This document shows, piece after piece, positions 8,272-16,335 of a stretch of 64,000 nt of DNA. The position numbers and the translations under genes are program-made. Each line of letters opens with the position of its first letter. Position 1 is the first letter of the stretch. The notes beneath the pieces are model-generated. The model worked only from the letters and a program-made list of their open reading frames with translations. It was not told the origin of the DNA and searched no databases. The stretch is from Echinicola arenosa (GTDB lineage Bacteria; Bacteroidota; Bacteroidia; Cytophagales; Cyclobacteriaceae), in the NCBI RefSeq assembly GCF_014841125.1, contig NZ_JACYTQ010000002.1, positions 558,001 to 622,000 of the forward strand, in the 5' to 3' direction.

Positions 8272-9162
8272 ATGACCGAAAAAACACACAAGGCTGGTTT
8301 CGTTAATATCATCGGAAAACCCAATGTCGGCAAGTCTACATTAATGAATGCCCTTGTAGGTGAGCGACTTTCAATTATTTCATCCAAAGCCCAAACAACA
8401 AGGCATCGGATTTTGGGATTGATGAACGATGAGAATTATCAAATCGTTTTTTCGGATACCCCTGGTATGCTCAAACCAAAATACGAGCTGCACAAGAGTA
8501 TGATGAGCTTTGTAAACCTTTCTCTGGAGGATGCCGATGTCATTGTTTTTGTGACGGACTTATTTGAAACAGAAGATGAGATCCAAGAAGTTATTGAAAA
8601 AATGAATGCTTCAGGGGTCCCGATCTTGCTAGTGATAAATAAGATTGATCTATCCAAAGACAATAAACTGGAAGAGACTACCCATTACTGGACAGAAAGA
8701 ATCAAAGCGGATACTGTCATCCCGATTTCTGCCACCGAAAATTTCAATATCGAAAGGATATTACAGGAAATCCTTGACCGACTTCCTGTTCATCCCCCAT
8801 ATTATGATAAAGAGGAACTAACCGACAGACCTGAGCGTTTCTTCGCTTCCGAGATCATCCGGGAAAAGATTTTCACCAATTATAAAAAGGAAATCCCCTA
8901 TAGTACAGAAGTGGCTATCGACCAATTTATCGAAGAAGATAAAATCATCAGAATCAGGGCATTGATTTTCGTCGAACGATCTAGCCAAAAAGGCATTATT
9001 ATTGGCGAAAAGGGAAAAGCACTTAAAAAAGTAGGTACAGAAGCGAGAGAAGCGCTCGAAACCTTCTTTAATAAAAAAGTTTTTCTCGAAACCCACGTCA
9101 AGGTGGAAGATGATTGGAGAAAAAATAAAAATAAATTACGAAAATTTGGTTACGACCAATAA
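8272..9162 (+). CDS. era: GTPase Era
   Basis: A 296-residue essential GTPase that binds 16S rRNA near its 3' end and helps mature the small ribosomal subunit. Visible motifs: P-loop GKPNVGKST (15-23), switch region TTRHR (42-46), DTPG (62-65), NKID (about 123-126), and a C-terminal KH RNA-binding domain with GIIIGEKGKALKKVG. The length is normal for the family. Start: ATG at 8272 just after a promoter box. der follows after 18 bases on the same strand, so the two ribosome-assembly GTPases are probably cotranscribed. Confidence 0.97.
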   Translation: MTEKTHKAGFVNIIGKPNVGKSTLMNALVGERLSIISSKAQTTRHRILGLMNDENYQIVFSDTPGMLKPKYELHKSMMSFVNLSLEDADVIVFVTDLFETEDEIQEVIEKMNASGVPILLVINKIDLSKDNKLEETTHYWTERIKADTVIPISATENFNIERILQEILDRLPVHPPYYDKEELTDRPERFFASEIIREKIFTNYKKEIPYSTEVAIDQFIEEDKIIRIRALIFVERSSQKGIIIGEKGKALKKVGTEAREALETFFNKKVFLETHVKVEDDWRKNKNKLRKFGYDQ

Positions 9163-9180
9163 ATATAAAGCACAAAGAGA

Positions 9181-10494
9181 ATGTCTAACATCGTAGCAAT
9201 AGTAGGAAGACCCAATGTGGGTAAATCCACCTTTTTCAACCGACTGGTAGAGGAAAGAAAGGCCATTGAAGATAATGTCAGTGGGGTAACAAGGGACCGC
9301 CATTATGGCCATGCCCAGTGGGGGGGGAAATTCTTCTCAGTCATTGACACTGGTGGGTACGTTACGGGTTCTGATGATGTATTCGAAGCAGAAATCCGGA
9401 AACAAGTTAACCTAGCTTTGGAAGAAGCATCTGTTATACTCTTTGTGGTGGACTGTGTAGATGGCCTTACCGACCTGGACAAGGAATTTGCTAATGAACT
9501 TCGCAGTTCCAAAAAGCCGATCTACATTGTAGCCAACAAAGCCGATACCCAAGAAAGAGCTTTTATGGCCAATGAGTTCTATGAACTGGGCATTGGCCAT
9601 GATCAGGTATTTCCTATTGCAGCTGTAAGTGGAAGCGGTACAGGTGACCTTTTAGATGTATTGATCCAAAACTTTGACGATGAAGGAATCGAAGACCCCG
9701 ATGCAGGAATTCCTAAAATTGCGATTCTTGGAAGACCCAATGTAGGGAAATCCTCCTTCCTCAATGCCTTACTTGGAACCGAAAGAACCATCGTGACCGA
9801 TGAAGCAGGTACTACCAGAGACACTATAAACTCACACTACACACTTTTCGGAAAGAACTTTATCATCTCGGATACTGCTGGGATCCGTAAAAAATCAAGA
9901 GTAAAGGAAGACATTGAGTTTTATTCCGTCATGCGTTCTTTACGCACATTGGAAGACTCTGATGTAATCATTATTATGGTCGATGCCACAAGAGGTTTAG
10001 AAGCTCAAGATGTCAATCTAATTTCATTGGCCATCAAAAATAACAAGGGATTGATGATCATGGTCAACAAATGGGACCTTATCGAAAAAGACCATAAGAC
10101 CATGGACAAGTTTAAAGAAAATATGATGGAAAAATTGGGTGAAAATAAATGGATCCCGATCATATTTACTTCTATGCTCACCAAGCAGCGAATTTTCCAA
10201 GCCATCGAGTTGGCGGTACAGGTTTACGAAAACAAAACCAAGAAGATTTCCACTTCTAAATTAAACGATCAAATCCTACCAGAGATCGAAAGATATCCGC
10301 CACCAGCATGGAAAGGAAAGTACATCAAGATCAAATATATTACCCAATTGCCAACTAAAAATCCGGTGTTTGCTTTCTTCTGCAATTTGCCCCAATACCT
10401 GAAAGCTCCCTACACCAGATACCTGGAAAACAGAATAAGAGAACACTTTGATTTTCAAGGAGTTCCGATCAAAATTACTTATAAGAAAAAATAA
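9181..10494 (+). CDS. der: Ribosome biogenesis GTPase Der (EngA)
   Basis: A 437-residue protein with two tandem GTPase domains, the hallmark of Der, needed for assembly of the large ribosomal subunit. Domain 1 has GRPNVGKST (8-16), DTGG and NKAD. Domain 2 has GRPNVGKSS (about 183-191), DTAG and NKWD. A KH-like C-terminal domain ends ENRIREHFDFQGVPIKITYK. All nucleotide-binding motifs are intact. It lies 18 bases after era. The short gap to the next gene holds an independent consensus promoter, so the transcript likely ends or is reinforced there. Confidence 0.97.
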   Translation: MSNIVAIVGRPNVGKSTFFNRLVEERKAIEDNVSGVTRDRHYGHAQWGGKFFSVIDTGGYVTGSDDVFEAEIRKQVNLALEEASVILFVVDCVDGLTDLDKEFANELRSSKKPIYIVANKADTQERAFMANEFYELGIGHDQVFPIAAVSGSGTGDLLDVLIQNFDDEGIEDPDAGIPKIAILGRPNVGKSSFLNALLGTERTIVTDEAGTTRDTINSHYTLFGKNFIISDTAGIRKKSRVKEDIEFYSVMRSLRTLEDSDVIIIMVDATRGLEAQDVNLISLAIKNNKGLMIMVNKWDLIEKDHKTMDKFKENMMEKLGENKWIPIIFTSMLTKQRIFQAIELAVQVYENKTKKISTSKLNDQILPEIERYPPPAWKGKYIKIKYITQLPTKNPVFAFFCNLPQYLKAPYTRYLENRIREHFDFQGVPIKITYKKK

Positions 10495-10516
10495 AAAATA
10501 TTTTTGATCAAATTGC

Positions 10517-10546
10517 TTGAATATTTGATAAGCGGTATTACATTTG
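10517..10546 (+). promoter_or_regulatory. Consensus promoter of small acidic lipoprotein gene
   Basis: TTG (10517-10519), exactly 19 bases, TACATTTG (10539-10546). This is a perfect match to the Bacteroidota housekeeping promoter, with a predicted start near 10551 and a leader of about 21 bases. Confidence 0.8.
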
Positions 10547-10571
10547 CGTGCTTATTTTAAGAATCAAACAC

Positions 10572-10793
10572 ATGAAAAAAGTATTTGTTTTGTTCGCCCT
10601 AGCTGGTCTGGTAATGACCACATCTTGCGGCAAAAAAGAAGTTGAACAAACTGAAGAAATCATCGAAAACCAAGTTGAAGAGACTGAGGAGATCATCGAT
10701 GATTCAGTGGAAGAACTTGATGAAACAGTTGAAGACACTGTAGACTCAGTGGAAGTAACTGTGGAGGAGGTAACCGAAGAAGTTAACGGTTAA
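10572..10793 (+). CDS. Small acidic lipoprotein
   Basis: A 73-residue lipoprotein. The ATG at 10572 is preferred over an upstream in-frame GTG at 10548 because it directly starts the signal peptide MKKVFVLFALAGLVMTTSC, with the lipidated Cys at 19. The mature part (about 54 residues) is nearly all Glu, Asp, Val, Thr, Ile and Ser, with a loose VEETEE / DxVEE periodicity, and would be strongly negative, extended or helical. It has its own consensus promoter and a strong terminator, so it is a monocistronic and probably well expressed gene. No family is recognised. A structural envelope role is possible but unproved. Confidence 0.8.
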   Translation: MKKVFVLFALAGLVMTTSCGKKEVEQTEEIIENQVEETEEIIDDSVEELDETVEDTVDSVEVTVEEVTEEVNG

Positions 10794-10823
10794 TCCAATT
10801 ACATTTGATTGAAATTTTATGGG

Positions 10824-10852
10824 GAGCACTGAGCAATCGGTGCTCTTTTTTT
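10824..10852 (+). terminator. Rho-independent terminator of the acidic lipoprotein gene
   Basis: Stem GAGCAC (10824-10829) with GTGCTC (10840-10845), followed by a run of seven T. It follows the lipoprotein stop by 30 bases. An ATG at 10819 that would extend the next gene lies just ahead of this hairpin, which argues against that start. Confidence 0.8.
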
Positions 10853-10869
10853 ATTTTATTAGTACTGGA

Positions 10870-11490
10870 ATGGAAAAGGATGTCAAATTGGAAATATTGC
10901 AAATCTTCAAGCAGCAGGTTCCTGAAAATGCAGTTCAATACTGTTGGGACTTGTGGCATGAAGACCCTTTTCATTTCAAAATCAGCAATTCCCGAAAAAC
11001 CAAGCTAGGTGACTTCAGGTACAGGACAGACCAAGAAATTCAAAAGATCACCATAAACCACGACCTGAATATCTACCAATTTCTCATTACCTATATCCAT
11101 GAGGTGGCCCACCATCGAACTTTTCAAAAATATGGACTGAAGACCAAGCCACATGGAATAGAATGGAAAAAAACCTTTCAGCAATTGCTCTCACCTCTTT
11201 TGTCAGATTTGATATTCCCAAAGGACATCTTGCTTCCGCTAAAAAGGCATATGCAAAACCCTAAAGCCTCTTCAGGGGCGGACTTTTGGTTGAGCAAGGA
11301 ATTACGGAAATATGATTCCTTTCGACATAAAGCCATCTATCTTGATGAAATCAAGATTGGAAGTCACTTTGAAATAAAAGGTCGACAATTCAAAAAAGTA
11401 CAACCCAGAAGAACTAGGGTATTGTGCGAGGAAATCCCCAGTGGAAAACGCTACTTAATCTCTGGTCATGCTGAGGTAAAGCCCATCTGA
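10870..11490 (+). CDS. SprT-like zinc metalloprotease domain protein
   Basis: A 206-residue protein counted from the ATG at 10870; a longer version from 10819 would run through the preceding terminator. The zinc site HEVAH lies at 77-81, inside ITYIHEVAHHRTF. A third ligand His is at 95 in HGIEWKKTF, the pattern of SprT-like proteins. The C-terminal third (GSHFEIKGRQFKKVQPRRTR) is basic and could bind nucleic acid. SprT-like proteins include DNA-protein crosslink proteases in eukaryotes; the bacterial function is less clear. Cysteines for a full zinc ribbon are not evident. It follows the lipoprotein terminator, so an internal promoter is expected but not obvious. Confidence 0.85.
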   Translation: MEKDVKLEILQIFKQQVPENAVQYCWDLWHEDPFHFKISNSRKTKLGDFRYRTDQEIQKITINHDLNIYQFLITYIHEVAHHRTFQKYGLKTKPHGIEWKKTFQQLLSPLLSDLIFPKDILLPLKRHMQNPKASSGADFWLSKELRKYDSFRHKAIYLDEIKIGSHFEIKGRQFKKVQPRRTRVLCEEIPSGKRYLISGHAEVKPI

Positions 11491-11575
11491 GATTCAACTT
11501 AATTAACGCCCACCCACATACTGTGAAATATTTGATAGTTAACAGTTGACAGTATGGATTTAAAAAGCTTACCAC

Positions 11576-13117
11576 TTACAACAGCAGTTTAATCCTTTCG
11601 ACTTTATTTTGCCATTTAACCTCCAGGATAACCAGCCCAGAACCAAAACCACTTAAAAGCTGATTCACCTTAACATTTAATTCATCTATTGAGGTTGCAG
11701 TAAGCACATTGGCTTGTATCAAAGAATTATAAGCAGTAAGTTCAATTAACCCGTCTTCGAACTTACCAGCGTTCACCAAAGAAAGCTTCACTGGGTTACC
11801 TTTCGCTGGATTTGGATAAGCACGCCAAGTATTTTTGGAATTCATGGTCGCGGGAACATCCACAGCAACAGTTTTACTAAAACTACTCCCTCCCTTTTCA
11901 CCGATTTGCTTAACCCTATAGTATAATCTTTCACCAGAAAAAGAGAGCTGGTCATCAACAAAAGCATGCGAACCATTAACATCTGGCAAAACAGAACCCA
12001 TTAATTCAAAAGAATCAACCCCTCCGATAGATCGGTAAACCTCATAGCTAGCAATATTTTCAATACCAGAAACCTTCCAAATTATTTCTATTTGATGATC
12101 ACTTGAAATATAACTTGCATTAACATATTCCCATGAGACGGGAAGTACTACAGCACAGTTATTTGCATCGGTTGCAGATTGATAGCAAGAATAATCTAAT
12201 ATAGAAAAACTACCTATATCCCCATCTCTTATACCATCAACAATGAAGGTAGCATAATCCGACATTTGTACAGGATTCGTTGAATTTATATCTAGTATAC
12301 CAGTTACAGTCGCTGTTGTATTACCACTCATTCTCAGCAATCCTCCACCTGACATAACCATATCCCCACCAACTGAAATATCTGCCTCATCGGCCATATC
12401 TAACGTACCATTTCCCAAAGTGAACATTTCTCCTACATTGATAGCTGAATTATTTGTAGCGTTTAGAATCCCTCCAGAATCAAATTTCAATGACTTAGTA
12501 ATTAGATCTCCTTTCAAATTTAAAGTAGTACTACTATGGATTGTTGCACTATTAATAACTATGAGTTTAGATCCTTCCTCAACATTAACTACTGCACTAT
12601 TTGACTCTAGCACTAGATCTCTCACAACTACGGTACTGTTTCCAGAAATATTAAGGACTCCTGCTCTATTGACCAACAAACTTCCATTAGTTACATCTAA
12701 ATACCCACCATTTGTCACATTTATAACTACATTTTTGGGATCAGGTAAACTTGACCCATTAACATCAAACTTTAAATCTCCTGAAAAAGTTAATTTTCCC
12801 AATGGGCCAGAAACGGTTAGGCTTTTAAAATATCCTCCCCCAAACGATGTAGACAAATCGAAGTTAACATTATGATCAACATAAACATCTACCTGACAAT
12901 CCGGCCAATAAGTACTGGTTTGAGGATACGTATTCAAGTTTCCACAACCATTAGGGTTAGTTCTTGTCCATATAGATGAATTACTCCAATTCCCATCTTG
13001 ATTTGAGGTAAAGGTTTGCCCACTCACTTTTTCTCGGAAGAAAAGTAAAGCAAGTAATATTAGTAACCATTTGAGCCTAAAAGGAAAGGCACAATAACTA
13101 CGAAACAAACCTAACAT
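11576..13117 (-). CDS. Secreted protein with repetitive beta region and type IX secretion signal
   Basis: A 513-residue exported protein counted from the ATG at 13117; a GTG at 13195 would add 26 residues before the hydrophobic signal RLKWLLILLALLFF. The mature N-terminus TFTSNQDGNWSNSSIWTR resembles the start of many Bacteroidota surface proteins. Residues of about 90-300 are short irregular repeats (VNVTNGGYLDVTNGSLLV, NSAVVNVEEGSKLIV, GTLDMADEADISVGG), typical of a right-handed beta helix. A fibronectin-III-like segment follows (IASYEVYRSIGGVDSF, LYYRVKQIGEKGGSS). The last 80 residues, with WRAYPNPAKGNPVKL and GLVILEVKWQNKVERIKLLL, are a type A type IX sorting domain. It is the last gene of a four-gene minus-strand series with shared C-termini. 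The ligand or role is unknown. Confidence 0.85.
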   Translation of the reverse strand: MLGLFRSYCAFPFRLKWLLILLALLFFREKVSGQTFTSNQDGNWSNSSIWTRTNPNGCGNLNTYPQTSTYWPDCQVDVYVDHNVNFDLSTSFGGGYFKSLTVSGPLGKLTFSGDLKFDVNGSSLPDPKNVVINVTNGGYLDVTNGSLLVNRAGVLNISGNSTVVVRDLVLESNSAVVNVEEGSKLIVINSATIHSSTTLNLKGDLITKSLKFDSGGILNATNNSAINVGEMFTLGNGTLDMADEADISVGGDMVMSGGGLLRMSGNTTATVTGILDINSTNPVQMSDYATFIVDGIRDGDIGSFSILDYSCYQSATDANNCAVVLPVSWEYVNASYISSDHQIEIIWKVSGIENIASYEVYRSIGGVDSFELMGSVLPDVNGSHAFVDDQLSFSGERLYYRVKQIGEKGGSSFSKTVAVDVPATMNSKNTWRAYPNPAKGNPVKLSLVNAGKFEDGLIELTAYNSLIQANVLTATSIDELNVKVNQLLSGFGSGLVILEVKWQNKVERIKLLL

Positions 13118-13474
13118 AAATCTATAAATCGATAAAACTAAGAGATGGGTGAATCCGCTTAGCTTGGGGTGATCATTCTTTTCATAACAGGGCACCGCTT
13201 TTGATTACATATTAATCGACTTAAACCACAAAACAGTGTCATTTAAAGACAAATGTAACAAAACTCATTCCTTAAGAAAGAGTTTCCTGTATTTTTTTTA
13301 ATTAATTCATAATTTATTTTTTGTCGATCAAATACATTATTAAGTATTTAATTTTTAATCAAATTACAATTCATGTATAATTTTCTTACAGAAATTTTGA
13401 TTTGTTTTGATTTGAAGAACCAATCCTTTCATATTTAAAAAATTTACTACAAACAAGTAGATACCATAACATGC

Positions 13475-14938
13475 TCACTTCAATAGCACTTTTAGATATT
13501 CTACTTTTCCCCCCCATTCAATTTCTATAAGCACTAAACCACTCTGGTACCCTAAAAGCATTTCGACTAACTTTTCATTTAACTCCCAAACGCCCCCAGC
13601 CGTAAATTGCTCAGACATATTAAAGCTACTAATGACTCTAATGTTGATCTCACCTCCGCTATAGACATCTCCATCCATTAAACCAATTCGAATATCTTTG
13701 GCCTTGCCTGGATTGGGATAAACTTTCCATGCTCCCTTCTGCTCTGGTAAATCAGGAATATTCAAAGCGACCGTTTGACTATAAGAAAAGCTACCATCAA
13801 GGCCTACTTCTTTCACTCTATAATACAGCCTTTGGCCAAAAAGTGGAAGCTTATGATCCTCAACCTTATACTCAGATGGCCTATCTGACCATCCCACCGC
13901 AGGTACTTCATATAATTTCACGAAACTGGACACACCATTCTCTGAACGTTCCACTTCAAAATGACTACTCTCCCATTCCTTTGAAGTACTCCAGTGTAAT
14001 GTAGCTTTCCTATCAGTGTTAGAATACGTAACCTTGAATTTATCCCACTGAACAGGTAAGACGGACAAAGTAAATGATAAGCGAACATAACCATCCGCGC
14101 CATCTCCAGCCCTGGCTGCATAGCCAGCCCCACCACCTGATCCAGTATTGGCGGCACCAGAAGAGGCTTCTATAAATATAAATGGACTTGCATTGCCTCC
14201 TAAACCTGTAGAACCACCATTACCAGGAACCAAGCCCATCCCCCCTCCTACCGCACCAAAAAGGCCTCCGGATAATGGAGGATTATACCCACCTCCTCCA
14301 TTCCCTCCAATTGCAGTTGGAATAAAATCTAGTAAATAATAAAATAAGCCATTCACACCCTCCCCATGAGCACCTCCTCCACCTCCTCCAGCGTCATAAT
14401 CGTTATCTTCACCGTTTCCACCAGGAAAACCTGCCCCACTTTCCCCTCCTGACCCTGCCAAACCTCCTTCGCCTCCCTTACCTCCTGCTGCCGAAATAAA
14501 ACCAAAGCTTGAACTTCCGCCATTTCCACCATCGGCATTTCCAGAAGGCCCACCAACTCCGCCAGCACCCACTTTGACAGTAAAAGTCATTCCGGGACTT
14601 AGCACCGCACTACTTTCTATAACTTGACCTCCGCCACCACCACCAGCACTTGGACTAAGAATATCTCCTCTACCTCCTCCTCCACCTGCTCCTACCACCA
14701 AAATCACTGCGTCCACGTGGTCATCATAACCTGGTAAACTTGGCATGGTAAAACTCCAATCACCTGGACAAGTAAACTCCACGGTATAGGTATAACTTCC
14801 AGTCACCTCACCTGCATCTGGAACTGAAGGAAGTGGAGGATTCACACACTGGCCCCAGCAAATGCTGATAAGCATTTTATAAAAAACAACCGCATATACC
14901 GGCAGTTTAATTGCTCTCAATGACAAAAACCTCAACAA
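13475..14938 (-). CDS. Glycine-rich secreted protein with type IX secretion signal
   Basis: A 487-residue exported protein. The best start is an unusual TTG at 14938: it gives a full signal peptide (MLRFLSLRAIKLPVYAVVFY...WGQ), while the first ATG at 14875 would leave only nine residues before the cleavage site. Residues of about 80-270 are a glycine-rich domain (VVGAGGGGGRGD, GGGGGGQVIESS, VKVGAGGVGGPSGN), probably a Gly-rich beta structure. Then comes an Fn3-like module (WSTSKEWESSHFEVERS, LYYRVKEVGLDGSFSYSQ). A type A sorting domain follows, with WKVYPNPGKAKDIRI and GLVLIEIEWGGKVEYLKVLL. Its C-terminal 190 residues are clearly paralogous to those of the 16336 and 19289 genes. A surface adhesin or matrix role is plausible; nothing more specific can be said. 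Confidence 0.85.
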   Translation of the reverse strand: MLRFLSLRAIKLPVYAVVFYKMLISICWGQCVNPPLPSVPDAGEVTGSYTYTVEFTCPGDWSFTMPSLPGYDDHVDAVILVVGAGGGGGRGDILSPSAGGGGGGQVIESSAVLSPGMTFTVKVGAGGVGGPSGNADGGNGGSSSFGFISAAGGKGGEGGLAGSGGESGAGFPGGNGEDNDYDAGGGGGGAHGEGVNGLFYYLLDFIPTAIGGNGGGGYNPPLSGGLFGAVGGGMGLVPGNGGSTGLGGNASPFIFIEASSGAANTGSGGGAGYAARAGDGADGYVRLSFTLSVLPVQWDKFKVTYSNTDRKATLHWSTSKEWESSHFEVERSENGVSSFVKLYEVPAVGWSDRPSEYKVEDHKLPLFGQRLYYRVKEVGLDGSFSYSQTVALNIPDLPEQKGAWKVYPNPGKAKDIRIGLMDGDVYSGGEINIRVISSFNMSEQFTAGGVWELNEKLVEMLLGYQSGLVLIEIEWGGKVEYLKVLLK

Positions 14939-16254
14939 TATAATCCTTGAATAAAATGTACTTAAAATGTGTGTGGAAGGAGGGTAATTTACGCTAAAAG
15001 ACGGACAAGCTTCAAATATGGTTTATACCCTGAACGAGCTGTAGGCCGTTCTTATAAAATAACTCAAAAAGCATTGTCAGTCGGCACTTTCTTAATTTTA
15101 TCTCAATCATTTTCCAATTTGATTTACAAGTGAATAATGAATAAAAACAATCAATTATTATAAAAAACATGGTAATTAACTCCCTTAAAATAGTCAAAAA
15201 TACGCACAAACAAAGGCCATAAACAATCAAAAACCACTGTATTTTAATCGGTCAAATACCTATTAATTTTTGCCATAACTAAAATGTATCTACCAATCAA
15301 AAATCCGTTTTAAAAAACATTAAAGATCTAGTTCATATAAAATATCATCGATTTTTTTCTACAAGTCTGGAATTAAACAGGAAGGATGTATGTGAGAATA
15401 TACTGATTTCTATCTGCTGTCATTTCAATCTCTCATTTCTATTAGGCCGAATCTGTATATCCGCTATCTCACCAGTACATTCAACCCTTCAAAACAAATG
15501 GTCCATATTAATGAATGTAACATTTTTAACATTGACTCTTTAACCCGTATTTAACCCCTAGTTAAGCCGTGTTTATCCCGTGTTTATCCCGTGTTTCTCT
15601 TATCAGTGATTCAGGCTTGTCTACACCTTAAGTCCTGGAAAAACTTGGGTACATCCCTTTCAATGTTTTGGTTATAAGAACCTTGGGAATCCTTCTATCC
15701 CTCATCGCGATAAGCCAATATTTTTCCAACTATTAAGGAGCTGAATGGCTGATTTGATTTTTCGAATTGTTGGGGGATCAGATAGCTCAGATAAGATTTT
15801 CTTTCTTGCCACATATTTCGACCAACACATAGGTTGCTATCCTACTTGGGTCAAATTGTAGCACAGGGCTTTAATAAATGCATACTGAAGAACAGCTACA
15901 TTGTAAATGCTTGAGTTGATCCATTTAATAGGTTAAACAAATGATTCACGTGTAAAGAAACATTTATACTAATAGGTATATCCGCAACTGTACCAGAAAA
16001 GATTAAAAGCGAATGGAAACGATCGTTTTGTTTGATTGAGGTATCCACTGCTTCAGGATTCAGTTCTATCTGGCAGTTAAACAGGCTTCCGACCACTTAA
16101 GCAAAGGATGTATGGTTACTGGCATCATAGCGGATAATGAGATGGCCGAATATAGATCCAGACCTGCCTTGTCATCAGATAGGTAAACACAACCAAAAAA
16201 AATATTTTACTTCCAATGTAGGAATCAAATTACCCTAGGAAATATTAATCATAT
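14939..16254. other. Gene-free 1.3 kb gap with short tandem repeats
   Basis: No convincing gene was found on either strand. Short minus-strand frames (15012-15230, 15896-16096) lack recognisable features. At 15553-15597 there are imperfect repeats of a roughly 11-base unit, CCGTGTTTATC. Base composition in 15640-16200 is less AT-rich than normal intergenic DNA here, so it may be the ruin of a lost gene. Confidence 0.6.
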
Positions 16255-16278
16255 GAAGCCACCTGAATGAGTGGCTTC
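16255..16278 (-). terminator. Hairpin downstream of the 866-residue secreted protein
   Basis: Perfect eight-base stem GAAGCCAC / GTGGCTTC with an eight-base loop, 57 bases after the stop codon at 16336 on the minus strand. There is no T-run directly behind it, so its role as terminator is uncertain; it could stabilise the mRNA end. Confidence 0.4.
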
Positions 16279-16335
16279 TGCTCATTTGAGCTGGCTAGGT
16301 ATTAAATCGAAAAAATCACTTCAATTAAAACTAAA

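Noticed and set aside
10819-10869. Longer N-terminus of the SprT-like protein
   Set aside because: The extra 17 codons run through the terminator hairpin of the previous gene and add no conserved residues.
11491-11575. ATACTGT/ACAGTAT inverted repeat between the SprT-like gene and the cargo gene
   Set aside because: Arms are only seven bases with a long AT-rich loop and no T-run, so a terminator or operator call is not supported.
14148-14568. Pro-rich plus-strand and Val/Glu-rich minus-strand frames
   Set aside because: Shadows of the glycine-rich coding region of the 13475-14938 gene.
15012-15230. 72-codon minus-strand frame with a hydrophobic stretch
   Set aside because: AT-rich chance frame; composition and lack of promoter or conserved motif do not support a gene.
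15541-15600. Short repeats considered as a CRISPR array
   Set aside because: Units are about 11 bases, imperfect and adjacent without spacers; no cas genes in the window.
15896-16096. 66-codon minus-strand frame in the long gap
   Set aside because: No start context, no recognisable motif and no neighbours that support it; could be part of a lost gene but not a gene as it stands.
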